This document shows, piece by piece, positions 34,803 through 42,886 of a stretch of 64,000 nt of DNA. Under the pieces are notes generated by a model that saw only the letters and a list, made by a program, of their open reading frames with translations, made no database searches and had not been told where the DNA came from. The stretch is from UBA4466 sp963925035 (GTDB lineage: Bacteria; Bacteroidota; Bacteroidia; Flavobacteriales_D; Crocinitomicaceae), in assembly GCA_963925035.1 (NCBI GenBank), contig CAWUSK010000004.1, positions 17,584-81,583 of the forward strand. The letters run 5' to 3'. Position 1 is the first letter of the stretch. Each line of letters starts with the position of its first letter. A program made the translations under genes and the position numbers.

Positions 34803-35481
34803 AGATACAGAAATACGGCATCAAGATTATATTGAATTGATTGATCCACATGAATTCGGTGATCAACATGTCATGACGAGCATTGATACTCCAATGCGGA
34901 AGGGAGCATTTGATCTTTCTGACGAACAGAAAAAACGAGAAATAGAAAAGCATTTCCGAGCTATCATGTATACACTCGGATTAGATCTTACGGACGACTC
35001 TTTGAAAGGAACTCCAGCCAGAGTTGCTAAAATGTACGTAGAAGAAATCTTCTCGGGACTCAATCCTGAAAATGAGCCAAAAATTGCGCTTTTTGACAAC
35101 AAGTATGCTTACAATGAAATGCTTGTTGAGAAGAATATTACCCTTTATTCTAGTTGTGAACATCATTTCGTTCCGATTATTGGGAAAGCCCACATTGCAT
35201 ACATTTCGAGCGGTAAAGTGATTGGTCTTTCAAAACTGAATCGTATTGCTCAATTTTACGCGAAGCGCCCGCAGGTCCAGGAGCGACTTACCGTTCAAAT
35301 TGGAAAACACCTTCAGCGGATTTTAGAAACGGACAGTGTTGCAGTAATAATGGATGCGGAGCATTTGTGCGTGTCCTCGAGAGGTATTCAAGATGTGAAT
35401 TCATCAACCGTGAGTTCATTTTACGGTGGAGAATTTGAAAATAAATCAAAGAAAGAAGAATTGTTTAATTACTTGAGATGA
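34765..35481 (+). CDS. folE: GTP cyclohydrolase I
   Basis: A 238-residue GTP cyclohydrolase I that makes 7,8-dihydroneopterin triphosphate from GTP. Zinc ligands C131 and C202 with H134 in CEHH are present, as are GLSKLNRI, RPQVQERLT and HLCVSSRGI. The ATG at 34765 lies inside the upstream gene and gives an N-terminal tail of about 35 unusual residues before the conserved region; a start at the Met of VMTSID (about 34873) is possible. The next gene overlaps by 4 bp (ATGA). This copy is likely dedicated to the operon rather than to folate, but the rest of the genome is unseen. Confidence 0.93.
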   Translation: MKLNGISLNIQHEDTEIRHQDYIELIDPHEFGDQHVMTSIDTPMRKGAFDLSDEQKKREIEKHFRAIMYTLGLDLTDDSLKGTPARVAKMYVEEIFSGLNPENEPKIALFDNKYAYNEMLVEKNITLYSSCEHHFVPIIGKAHIAYISSGKVIGLSKLNRIAQFYAKRPQVQERLTVQIGKHLQRILETDSVAVIMDAEHLCVSSRGIQDVNSSTVSSFYGGEFENKSKKEELFNYLR

Positions 35482-36176
35482 GAAATTATTTAATCATTGG
35501 TGGATCATCAGGAATTGGCGCTTCGATTGTCGCTAAACTGTCCGAAAGTAGCGACGACAAAGTACTTGCGACGTATTTCAGCAATGCTGCTCAAAATAGC
35601 GATAATGTTCAATTTTTCCATTACAATGCGATGATTGATAACTTAGCGGATTACGATATTCCTGATGAAATTCATGGATTTGTTTATTGTCCCGGAGCGA
35701 TTATGCTAAAACCGTTTAAGCGGTTGACAGAACAAGGCGTAATCGATGATTTTAAATTGCAAGTTATCGGCGCCATGAATACAATTCAAGCAATTTTGCC
35801 CAACTTGACAGCGGCGAAGAATGCTTCTGTTGTATTATTTTCAACTGTTGCAGTGCAACAAGGCTTCAACTTTCATTCTCAAGTAGCAATGTCAAAAGGA
35901 GCTATCGAAGGTTTAACAAAGTCGCTTGCTGCGGAGTTTGCTCCAGCGATTCGAGTAAACTGCATTGCACCATCTTTAACAGACACGCCACTAGCAGAGC
36001 AATTACTGAGTTCCGAGGAAAAACGAAAAGCCAATGCTGATCGACATCCGATGAAACAAATCGGAACGGCAGATGACAGCGCTGAACTAGCTGTGTTTCT
36101 GCTTAGTGAGAAATCTAAATGGATGACGGGACAAATTATTCATATTGACGGCGGAATGTCGTCAATAAAAATGTAA
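35478..36176 (+). CDS. Short-chain dehydrogenase/reductase without the catalytic tyrosine
   Basis: A 232-residue Rossmann protein. The nucleotide-binding GGSSGIG (8-14) and the SDR serine in FSTVAV (S122) are present, and RVNCIAPSLTDTPLA and GQIIHIDGGMS follow the SDR pattern. The canonical YxxxK reads V136-A-M-S-K140: the lysine is kept but the tyrosine is valine. This is the SDR type found in photolyase/cryptochrome gene clusters. In a pterin setting a sepiapterin-reductase-like role would be attractive, but loss of the tyrosine makes ordinary catalysis doubtful. It is coupled to folE (ATGA). Confidence 0.87.
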   Translation: MRNYLIIGGSSGIGASIVAKLSESSDDKVLATYFSNAAQNSDNVQFFHYNAMIDNLADYDIPDEIHGFVYCPGAIMLKPFKRLTEQGVIDDFKLQVIGAMNTIQAILPNLTAAKNASVVLFSTVAVQQGFNFHSQVAMSKGAIEGLTKSLAAEFAPAIRVNCIAPSLTDTPLAEQLLSSEEKRKANADRHPMKQIGTADDSAELAVFLLSEKSKWMTGQIIHIDGGMSSIKM

Positions 36177-36179
36177 ATT

Positions 36180-36347
36180 ATGTTTAAACTCTTTAAGAAA
36201 AAAACGGAACTCGAAAAGCTGAATTTACTCTATGCTAAATTGATGAAAGAAGCATATGAACTTTCTTCGATAGACCGAAAAGCGAGTGACAAAAAAGTCG
36301 CAGAAGCCCAAGTTATTGCAGATCGAATTCAAGAAATAGTAGGCTAA
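36180..36347 (+). CDS. Lacal_2735-family small protein
   Basis: A 55-residue protein between the SDR and SRPBCC genes. Its sequence (MFKLFKKKTELEKLN at the start, then LMKEAYELSSIDRKASDKK) matches the Lacal_2735 family of Bacteroidota, short basic helical proteins of unknown function. The ATG is 3 bp after the SDR stop and its TAA shares one base with the next ATG (TAATG), so it is plainly part of the operon. A membrane- or nucleic-acid-associated role is possible from the basic N-terminus; nothing more can be said. Confidence 0.85.
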   Translation: MFKLFKKKTELEKLNLLYAKLMKEAYELSSIDRKASDKKVAEAQVIADRIQEIVG

Positions 36348-36826
36348 TGGCATTTTATCAAATTCACAAATCTCAAAAAGTGAACTGTTCCCTCGACGAA
36401 ATTTGGGAGTTCATTTCAACGCCCAAGAATTTAAAGGAAATCACTCCAGATTACATGGGATTTGACATTACTTCGAAAGATTCGCCTGAGAAAATGTATC
36501 CAGGATTGATCATTACTTATAAAGTTAGCCCATTGTTAGGAATTACAACCAACTGGATGACAGAAATCACGCAAGTGCATAACAAGAAATTTTTTATAGA
36601 TGAACAGCGTGTTGGACCATATAAATTATGGCATCATCAGCACTTTGTAGAGGAAATTGAAGGCGGAGTACTAATGCGAGATATTGTGACTTACCAGCCG
36701 CCTTTTGGAATTTTAGGCGCAATCATGAATTCATTAGTGATTAGAAAAAAGTTGAAAGAAATTTTTGATTATCGATTTAAGGCTTTGGAGATGAAGTACG
36801 GAGTTTTTGAAGAAAAACATGGATGA
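36347..36826 (+). CDS. SRPBCC (START-like) family protein
   Basis: A 159-residue START/Bet v1-fold protein with the helix-grip start MAFYQIHKSQKVNCSLDEIWEFISTP and the C-terminal long helix (VIRKKLKEIFDYRFKALEM). It belongs to the group encoded beside photolyase/cryptochrome-like genes and TIGR03643 proteins. The fold binds a hydrophobic or aromatic ligand, possibly a pterin or flavin here, which is inference. It is coupled at both ends: one base shared upstream and 8 bp overlap downstream. Confidence 0.83.
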   Translation: MAFYQIHKSQKVNCSLDEIWEFISTPKNLKEITPDYMGFDITSKDSPEKMYPGLIITYKVSPLLGITTNWMTEITQVHNKKFFIDEQRVGPYKLWHHQHFVEEIEGGVLMRDIVTYQPPFGILGAIMNSLVIRKKLKEIFDYRFKALEMKYGVFEEKHG

Positions 36827-37088
36827 GCGCAGTTTAAATAGAATCATTGAAATGGCTTGGGAGGATAGAACTCCTTTCGAAGCAATTACTTTCCAGTTTG
36901 AACTCTCAGAATCTGAGGTCATTAAAATAATGAGAAAAGAACTAAAGTCCTCCAGTTTTAAACTTTGGAGAAAACGTGTGAACTCTGGTGTTAGTTCGAA
37001 GCACACTAAAAAGCGTTTGGAAGAAATAAATCGATTTAGATGTTCGCGTCAAAGAGCAATCAGTAATAATACAATTTCGAAAAGATGA
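36819..37088 (+). CDS. TIGR03643-family protein
   Basis: An 89-residue protein from the ATG at 36819 (an upstream TTG at 36807 would add four residues). The block RIIEMAWEDRTPFEAI, the helix-turn-helix-like FELSESEVIKIMRKEL, and SSSFKLWRKRV define TIGR03643. The C-terminus (RFRCSRQRAISNNTISKR) is longer and more divergent than the family norm. The family is nearly always beside a photolyase/cryptochrome gene, yet none follows here. A short frame begins at 37085 with ATGA overlap but stops after 20 codons. Confidence 0.85.
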   Translation: MDERSLNRIIEMAWEDRTPFEAITFQFELSESEVIKIMRKELKSSSFKLWRKRVNSGVSSKHTKKRLEEINRFRCSRQRAISNNTISKR

Positions 37089-37354
37089 CACTCTACATTG
37101 GGATATTTGAGCCCACTAGAAATGGAACTAAAACTGAGAAACAAAATTAAAAAGCGGCTTAGAAAAATAGTCCTAAATTTAGCAGCTATTCCACCTTTTT
37201 AAAAAACAATTTGACCTTTGCCAAAGAATTAGAAAGAGATGAATTATTGGATCAATTTAAGGACATTTTTCAGGCATATAAACTCAAAGAAATATTTAAC
37301 CACTTTTGGAATATGAAGTTTAGCTTCACTTTTTCACCACAGATTAACCAATGA
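37085..37354 (+). pseudogene. Decayed coding remnant(s) after the pterin operon
   Basis: A frame coupled by ATGA to the TIGR03643 gene (MTLYIGIFEPTRNG) stops after 20 codons. Another frame, open from about 37168 to the TGA at 37352-37354, reads as plausible protein (SYSTFLKNNLTFAKELE and DELLDQFKDIFQ) but has no start codon in range. Its first 25 residues faintly resemble the N-terminus of kynureninases; this is a weak impression only. The whole looks like fragments of one or two genes lost by deletion. The stretch from 37355 to 37435 shows nothing. Confidence 0.4.
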
Positions 37355-37435
37355 TATTCCGATAACAAATAGAAAGAAAATATTTTTCATGGATACATTT
37401 TTCTTTTAGGACCTTTGAAAACTAGAAAAGCGTGC

Positions 37436-37480
37436 ATAAAAAAAAGTGAAGAAATGTTAATTAATCATCTCTTCACTTTC
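37436..37480 (-). terminator. Intrinsic terminator of the type A T9SS substrate gene
   Basis: Ten-base perfect stem AAAGTGAAGA/TCTTCACTTT (37443-37452 / 37470-37479) with a 17-base loop; on the minus strand a run of eight or more U follows. Confidence 0.85.
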
Positions 37481-37506
37481 AAGCTACCAACAATAAGTTA
37501 ATTTTA

Positions 37507-39318
37507 TTATTCCACTATAAATTTAACAGTGCTTGTTTCCTCACCATTATTCAAAATAAGTAAGTACATTCCATTACTCAACTTCTCTGTTTCAAGATTT
37601 ACAATATTCTGTCCTTCTGAAGGAAAATGGTTTTTAGCAGATATCGTTTTTCCTGCAAGATCTTTTATTAAAACTTCAATATTTTTCCTTTTCGAAGTTT
37701 CAAAAGAGACGATACTTTTTCCTTTTACTGGATTCGGAATTATAGAAATATTACCAAACGATGATTCAAGTGAAACGGAAACCATGTTAGAATAGCTCCA
37801 TTTACCATCAAAATCTGTTTGTTTCAATCTGTAGTATGATACTCCTGTGAAAGGCGCTCTATCTTTGCTAGTATAATTTTGTACTTCAATAGAAGTGCCT
37901 GCTCCATCTACATTTGCTAAAAACTCAAAAACTTGACCATCTTTACTTCGTTCAATTGTAAAATAATCATTGTTATCTTCTGATACTGTAGTCCACGTCA
38001 ATTCAACAAATTCATTGTTGATTGATTCGGAAGTGAAATTAACAAGCTCAACTGGTAATAATATGCATCCAACATTTAAAGTTTGAGAAGTTGTAGTCAC
38101 ACATCCCAAGGCGTCTGTAACTGAATAGGTGATAGTATAAGCACCATCAGTAGTATAAGTGTGAGATCCGTTAGCTCCAGTTGAAGTAGATCCATCGCCA
38201 TAATTCCATAAATAAGTTGAATTCGCAGTTGGACATGTCTTTAATCCTGTAAATGTGAAACATGAAGCATCTAATGAACCAGTGAATCTTGCATCTGGTC
38301 CAATAACGGCAGTTCCGCCACCGCAAGCTCCACCAAATGCAAGGGAGAAACCAGCGTTTGATGTTGTAAAGTTATCGACCAATAGTGCATACGTGTTTCC
38401 TGCAGTTACATTTATCGGCGCATTAACTGCCTGATATGTTCCACCGCATCCACCAGGTCCGTTACCGTTGGTGTTGTTTGCTCCCGTTTCTGATGCGGGA
38501 CAACTACTTAATCCTGTGGCACCAGGGCATCCACTCCAGTTACAAGCTATTGTGTTTCCTTTTGACCCACAAGTTAAGTCAGACGTCACATCCCACAAGC
38601 CCCAATCATAATCATTGCTATTCGTGTTTGGAGTAACTATAAATTCTAAGATTCCTGAACACCCAATTGTAAACTTAAACCACTTTGATTGTCGTTCACC
38701 ACCAGATCCCCAGCACGAGTTTGCTGTTGTTACCTCTTGAGCACCAAGACCGGCAGATGAAGTCCCCTGAGAGAAACCAGATGCATCGCACAAAATAGCT
38801 GCTGCTGAGCAATCTTGACCAGCAACAGGTGCAGGAACTGTGCTCGTTAAGCACGAAGTAAACGTACCCGCGGCACCTGTACTACTAATGGTATAATAAT
38901 AGGTTTGTCCTATTTGGATTCCATTGAAAGTAGCCGTTAAAGGAGAAGCGCCACAAGCTGTCCCCCCCCCGCCACCAAGCGTTAAACCTCCACAAGGAGG
39001 AGCGGTAGATTGAGCGAGAACAAACTCAAGGTTTCCACCGATTGTTCCAGATGTAATGTTAATATTCAGCTGAGAAGTTGTGGCAACAAAAGAAAACCAC
39101 ACATCATTGTTATTTCCTGCACAACCAACGGTTCCTATCCAGTTATCTGTAGCGCCAACAGTAGTCGTTTGAGGCAGCCCAGGTCCGTAGCAAGTTCCGT
39201 TAGCCGTTGTGGCCAACGCACCACTACAAACATTATTTGGAGGCTGTGCAAAAGCATGTGCTGTTACTAATAGAGCAAAGACTATTAAGCCTACTATTTT
39301 ATTTAATTGAAACTTCAT
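37507..39318 (-). CDS. Secreted PKD protein with type A T9SS sorting domain
   Basis: A 603-residue exported protein. Signal peptide (1-24, cut after AFA), an N-terminal beta-sandwich domain of about 125 residues (NNDVWFSFVATTSQLNINI) shared with the large protein at 42887-46648, a second similar domain, a PKD domain (YLWNYGDGSTSTG, VTDALGC), a fibronectin-like region (LPVELVNFTSE, YYRLKQTDFDGKWSYS) and a type A C-terminal domain (IIPNPVKGKSIVSFE, LSNGMYLLIL) that directs export by T9SS and surface attachment. It starts 3 bp after a small secreted protein gene. A run of nine G encodes part of a Gly-rich loop near residue 120 and could slip. Confidence 0.85.
   Translation of the reverse strand: MKFQLNKIVGLIVFALLVTAHAFAQPPNNVCSGALATTANGTCYGPGLPQTTTVGATDNWIGTVGCAGNNNDVWFSFVATTSQLNINITSGTIGGNLEFVLAQSTAPPCGGLTLGGGGGTACGASPLTATFNGIQIGQTYYYTISSTGAAGTFTSCLTSTVPAPVAGQDCSAAAILCDASGFSQGTSSAGLGAQEVTTANSCWGSGGERQSKWFKFTIGCSGILEFIVTPNTNSNDYDWGLWDVTSDLTCGSKGNTIACNWSGCPGATGLSSCPASETGANNTNGNGPGGCGGTYQAVNAPINVTAGNTYALLVDNFTTSNAGFSLAFGGACGGGTAVIGPDARFTGSLDASCFTFTGLKTCPTANSTYLWNYGDGSTSTGANGSHTYTTDGAYTITYSVTDALGCVTTTSQTLNVGCILLPVELVNFTSESINNEFVELTWTTVSEDNNDYFTIERSKDGQVFEFLANVDGAGTSIEVQNYTSKDRAPFTGVSYYRLKQTDFDGKWSYSNMVSVSLESSFGNISIIPNPVKGKSIVSFETSKRKNIEVLIKDLAGKTISAKNHFPSEGQNIVNLETEKLSNGMYLLILNNGEETSTVKFIVE
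38962..38970 (-). repeat. G9 homopolymer within the type A T9SS substrate gene
   Basis: Nine consecutive G on the coding strand (C on the plus strand) inside a Gly-rich loop of an otherwise AT-rich gene. A run of this length is prone to slippage; a gain or loss of one base would truncate the protein before its sorting domain. Confidence 0.8.
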
Positions 39319-39321
39319 AGT

Positions 39322-39648
39322 TTAGTGATTAGAAGTGTTATCTGTTGTATTGTCGAGCATGAAATTCGGATCAACAACTATTATTTCATCCGATAAAGGG
39401 GTAAAAGAAGCATCGTTAATTGTATTGAATGACAATATGCGAACCCATGTGAATTCATTAATTTTTAGAATTTTTACAGCATCATCCTGTCTGTTACCTT
39501 CAATTATTGGAATAATATCGGTGGTGAAAATCTCTTGGGCTTTTGGATTCGTTGTCATTAATTGAAACGTTCCTATAGAAGAAGAGTTTTGTGAATAACT
39601 AGCATTTGAAATGCAAATTAATATAAAAGCTGAAGCTAAAAGGCGCAT
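39322..39648 (-). CDS. Small secreted protein preceding a T9SS substrate
   Basis: A 108-residue protein with a signal peptide (cut near SYSQNSS). The mature part alternates short strands and helices (EIFTTDIIPIIEGNR, FTWVRILSF) and ends in an Asn/Thr-rich tail. No family is recognised. Its stop is 3 bp before the start of the 603-residue T9SS protein, so the two are co-expressed. The same arrangement, a roughly 106-residue secreted protein just ahead of a large T9SS substrate, recurs at 46659-46979. A dedicated folding helper or partner is a reasonable inference. Confidence 0.65.
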   Translation of the reverse strand: MRLLASAFILICISNASYSQNSSSIGTFQLMTTNPKAQEIFTTDIIPIIEGNRQDDAVKILKINEFTWVRILSFNTINDASFTPLSDEIIVVDPNFMLDNTTDNTSNH

Positions 39649-39720
39649 AAATAGAGTTTAATTGTTTCATTAATAAATCAGAGAAGAGAAATATGTAATT
39701 ACTTCTCTTAAAAGAGATTA

Positions 39721-39754
39721 CAAATTTAAATGATTTTCTGTCAACAGTTGACAG
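39721..39754 (-). promoter_or_regulatory. Promoter with a perfect 17-base palindrome upstream
   Basis: On the minus strand TAAATTTG (39721-39728) is a perfect -7 box. Nine bp upstream lies CTGTCAACAGTTGACAG (39738-39754), a perfect palindrome around one central base, covering the -20 to -35 region. That is the place for a dimeric regulator. The first codon is 73 bp downstream at 39648. Confidence 0.5.
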
Positions 39755-39805
39755 TTTTGTTATTTAATTATTTTCTATTATTGGAAACCCAAATACGAAA
39801 ACAGG

Positions 39806-41950
39806 TCAATTAATCTCCAAAATCTTAACCTCAGTACGTCTGTTTTCTTGGTGCAACTCCTCATCGCAAGTTACTCCATCCTTACATTTATTCATCAGTT
39901 GTGATTCACCATAACCCTTAGCTCTGATGTTCACCGATTTCAGCCCTTTTTTAAGTAAGTAATCAACGCAACTTTGAGCTCGAGCTTGAGATAATTTTTG
40001 ATTGTAGGTTGCACTACCACGTGAATCTGTATGGGCACTCAATTCAATTCTTAAATCATTTTTAAGAATGAAATCGGCCAGTTTGTCCAAAGAAGCCATG
40101 CTTTCTTCACGCAAGGTAGATTTGTTCAAATCATAGAAGATATTCTCCAATTTAAATTTCTCTCCTTTTTTAATTGGTGTTAATGCCAATTCTAATTCTA
40201 TGATTTTACCGTCTTCGCTCGTCGTACTAAATATCTTTTCGGCATCAAGGAATCCCTTTTTAGTAGCAAAGGTATTGTAGCTCTTGTTTCGATCGACATT
40301 CAAGGTAACTAATCCTTGTTTATTTGTCACCAAAGTAGTGTCTGAATTTGTTTCAAGACTGGTCACAATTGCCGTCGCCTCATTAATAGGAAGTCGCGTG
40401 TCTTTCGCAATTATACGCAAGGCGATTGTAATTCTCGTAGGCAGCAGAATCAATTCAACTTTGTAGGTTGTGTCTTGTGTTGCGCTAGTTACTTGCAATG
40501 AAACAGGCTCCTTTAACCTAAATTCTTCCTTTTTGGAAGAGAAGGTGTATTTCTCATTTTCTCGAACTTGAATGTGCAAGTTTCCATCTTTATCCGAAAA
40601 ATACTCTTCTTCTTCGCCAGTAACTTCGTTCTTCAGTTTAATGGGTTGACTTGGAACAATCTCATTCACTTTGTACTTTTCAAATACCTGAACAATTACA
40701 TCGATCAACACTTCTTTTTTAGTAAATCCAAAGATGTTGTCAATATTTCCATCACGGTTCGTTGAAAAATATCCTTCCAATCCAGTACTATCGCTGATGT
40801 AAGCAAAATCATCCGAAGACGAATTAATTGGTGCTCCTAAATTCCTCATTTTACCGTTCTCTAAGCGCATTTCGAAGATGTCTAATCCACCGAGTCCATA
40901 ATGTCCATTGGATGCGAAATAAATCACGCCATCGCTGACAAACGGAAACATTTCATTCTGTTCCGTATTGATAGCTGCTCCTAGATTTTCTGGTTTCGTC
41001 CAATTGTCACCCAATCGTTTTGAAACATATATATCAGTTCCTCCTAATCCAGCTGGATCATCGGATACGAAATACAATTTTTGAGCGTTTTCCGCAAATA
41101 CGGCATGTCCAACGTTGAAAGCTGTATTATTGTGTTCAAATGGCACTAAATCCGACCATTCTCCATTTACCAATTTTGAAATGTAGAGAGATAGCACAAT
41201 TACTGGCTTTCCTTTGCGCTTACCAAGGGTATTTTTGGTAATTACCATTTCTGTTCCAGCGTGGTTAAAACTAACGGGACCATCGTGCGCTCTAGAAATG
41301 AAATTGTGCTTTAACAATTTTGGATTCTCAAAAGTCGAATCTGTTTCCTTCTCGGCTTGGAGGATATTCAAATAGTAATCGTCATCCCAACCGTAAGTCG
41401 GGTTTAAAAAGCCTGTATTCTTAGATTTCGATGTGTACACCAACGAATTATTGAAGTACGCTGGTCCAAAATCACCTTTACCAGAATTGAGATACAAGGA
41501 GTTGATGGTGTAATAAGCCGAATCTTTAAAAAGTGAATTGAAGTTGTTTTTCGAGTCATTCAATCGTTTGAAAAAAGCATTAGACGGAAATTGTTGACCG
41601 CTTTTTTGGGACAATGAAATACTTTGGTCGTATTTTCCCGAATAGCGCAATGCCTTGATGAATGCAATTCTATCAACTTCGGTTGCGCTGTTTTGTTTTT
41701 CCATTGCCCCAAAGTACTTCAGCGAAGCTTGCATTTCAAAAAGATTGTAATGTGTATAAGCTGCTTTTCGAACATTATCCCAATTGCAAGATTTCTTGTT
41801 TTTCAAGCATTTTTCAGCTAATTCATCAAACATCATGACACATTTTGAGTATTCAAAACGATCGTAATGTTGATCCGCTAATTTCTGCTTTAATTGAGCG
41901 TTTAATGTAAACCCGATTCCAGCGAACAGGAAAATGATGAAGTATTTCAT
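39806..41950 (-). CDS. OmpA-family protein with PD40 propeller (gliding/T9SS partner)
   Basis: A 714-residue outer-membrane-associated protein. Signal peptide (1-18, cut after LNA), an N-terminal TPR-like helical region, a PD40 propeller (about 190-430, with FVSDDPAGLGGTDIYVS and FASNGHYGLGGLDIF), two carboxypeptidase-regulatory-like domains, and a C-terminal OmpA peptidoglycan-binding domain (LSAHTDSRGSATYNQKLSQ). The start is the ATG at 41950, which gives a clean signal peptide; a longer frame reaches 42082 but lies inside the PorP gene. It follows porP/sprF by 7 bp. Such proteins, like PorE, anchor T9SS machinery to peptidoglycan. Confidence 0.87.
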   Translation of the reverse strand: MKYFIIFLFAGIGFTLNAQLKQKLADQHYDRFEYSKCVMMFDELAEKCLKNKKSCNWDNVRKAAYTHYNLFEMQASLKYFGAMEKQNSATEVDRIAFIKALRYSGKYDQSISLSQKSGQQFPSNAFFKRLNDSKNNFNSLFKDSAYYTINSLYLNSGKGDFGPAYFNNSLVYTSKSKNTGFLNPTYGWDDDYYLNILQAEKETDSTFENPKLLKHNFISRAHDGPVSFNHAGTEMVITKNTLGKRKGKPVIVLSLYISKLVNGEWSDLVPFEHNNTAFNVGHAVFAENAQKLYFVSDDPAGLGGTDIYVSKRLGDNWTKPENLGAAINTEQNEMFPFVSDGVIYFASNGHYGLGGLDIFEMRLENGKMRNLGAPINSSSDDFAYISDSTGLEGYFSTNRDGNIDNIFGFTKKEVLIDVIVQVFEKYKVNEIVPSQPIKLKNEVTGEEEEYFSDKDGNLHIQVRENEKYTFSSKKEEFRLKEPVSLQVTSATQDTTYKVELILLPTRITIALRIIAKDTRLPINEATAIVTSLETNSDTTLVTNKQGLVTLNVDRNKSYNTFATKKGFLDAEKIFSTTSEDGKIIELELALTPIKKGEKFKLENIFYDLNKSTLREESMASLDKLADFILKNDLRIELSAHTDSRGSATYNQKLSQARAQSCVDYLLKKGLKSVNIRAKGYGESQLMNKCKDGVTCDEELHQENRRTEVKILEIN

Positions 41951-41957
41951 AGGAGAA

Positions 41958-42875
41958 TTAGAAGTAACGAGGTGATGTGAAAACAGATTTTTTTGGTTTG
42001 AAATCGTAGCGCAAGAATATTTCATGCGATCCAGTTTGATAGGTACGAAGTCCGTTGATCGGAAAGTCGTACATGTAACCAATGCTTACTGTATTTTTAA
42101 TGTTGTAAATTAAATTGATAGCCATTGATTCATTGAATCTGTAAGATACTCCAGTAACAAGAAAGTCATGGATAAGCAATGATAAATTAACATCAGCCGT
42201 AATTGGTGTGTTTGGGGTGTATTTAATCAATGCAGCTGGTTGTAACTTCAACATACTGTTTAATGTGAATACATAACCACCAGAAAGGAAATAGTGACGT
42301 GAATTTAATTTACTTAAAATCGTATCAAAATTGTTTGGTTTCGCTTCCAATAATCGAGGAGAGGAGGCGCTAACGTAGAATTTATCGCCATAATAATACA
42401 ATCCAGCTCCCATATTGAACTTGGTTTCGTTAAGACGCGTTGTATAAATGGCATCTTCTTGGTCGTTGACGTTCAGACTTGAAAAATCGTAGCCCAAGAA
42501 ATCAGCACCTAACGAAATTCCAGCGGCCAATCGAGTTCTTTTCTTATTTAAAGCAATACTTCCACTTAAATCTCCAAATAAAGAAGTTCTAGTTCGACTT
42601 CCAATTTGATCGTTGACTAAATGTGCTCCAACTCCAAGTGACTTTTGCAAAAGTGGTGCGTGAATACTGAACCATTGTGTTTTCGGAGCTCCTTTGAAAT
42701 CAACCCATTGAAAACGTGCCACAGCGACTGCGCTCAATACATCACGACTTCCAGCATAAGCAGGATTGATGTACAATTTATTGTACAAGTACATTGACAT
42801 TTGCTCGTCTTGCTGAGCATTCAGTTGTTTCGCAAAAACGACAAAGAAGAGGATAAGTGTAAATTTAATTTTCAT
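41958..42875 (-). CDS. PorP/SprF-family outer-membrane protein
   Basis: A 305-residue PorP/SprF-type barrel: signal peptide (1-20), SMYLYNKLYINPAYAGSRD at the mature N-terminus, repeated beta strands, and a C-terminal FLRYDFKPKK strand. In flavobacteria SprF-like proteins are encoded just after a giant type B T9SS substrate and are needed to export or hold that partner at the surface. Exactly that order is found here: the 1253-residue substrate, PorP/SprF, then OmpA/PD40. Confidence 0.92.
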   Translation of the reverse strand: MKIKFTLILFFVVFAKQLNAQQDEQMSMYLYNKLYINPAYAGSRDVLSAVAVARFQWVDFKGAPKTQWFSIHAPLLQKSLGVGAHLVNDQIGSRTRTSLFGDLSGSIALNKKRTRLAAGISLGADFLGYDFSSLNVNDQEDAIYTTRLNETKFNMGAGLYYYGDKFYVSASSPRLLEAKPNNFDTILSKLNSRHYFLSGGYVFTLNSMLKLQPAALIKYTPNTPITADVNLSLLIHDFLVTGVSYRFNESMAINLIYNIKNTVSIGYMYDFPINGLRTYQTGSHEIFLRYDFKPKKSVFTSPRYF

Positions 42876-42886
42876 AACTCTATCGA

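Noticed and set aside
34799..34840. ATGA-coupled start of folE at 34799
   Set aside because: That ATG is in a different frame from the GTP cyclohydrolase and stops after 13 codons.
41951..42082. A 44-residue N-terminal extension of the OmpA/PD40 protein
   Set aside because: It lies inside the PorP/SprF gene, has no signal-like features, and a clean signal peptide starts at 41950.
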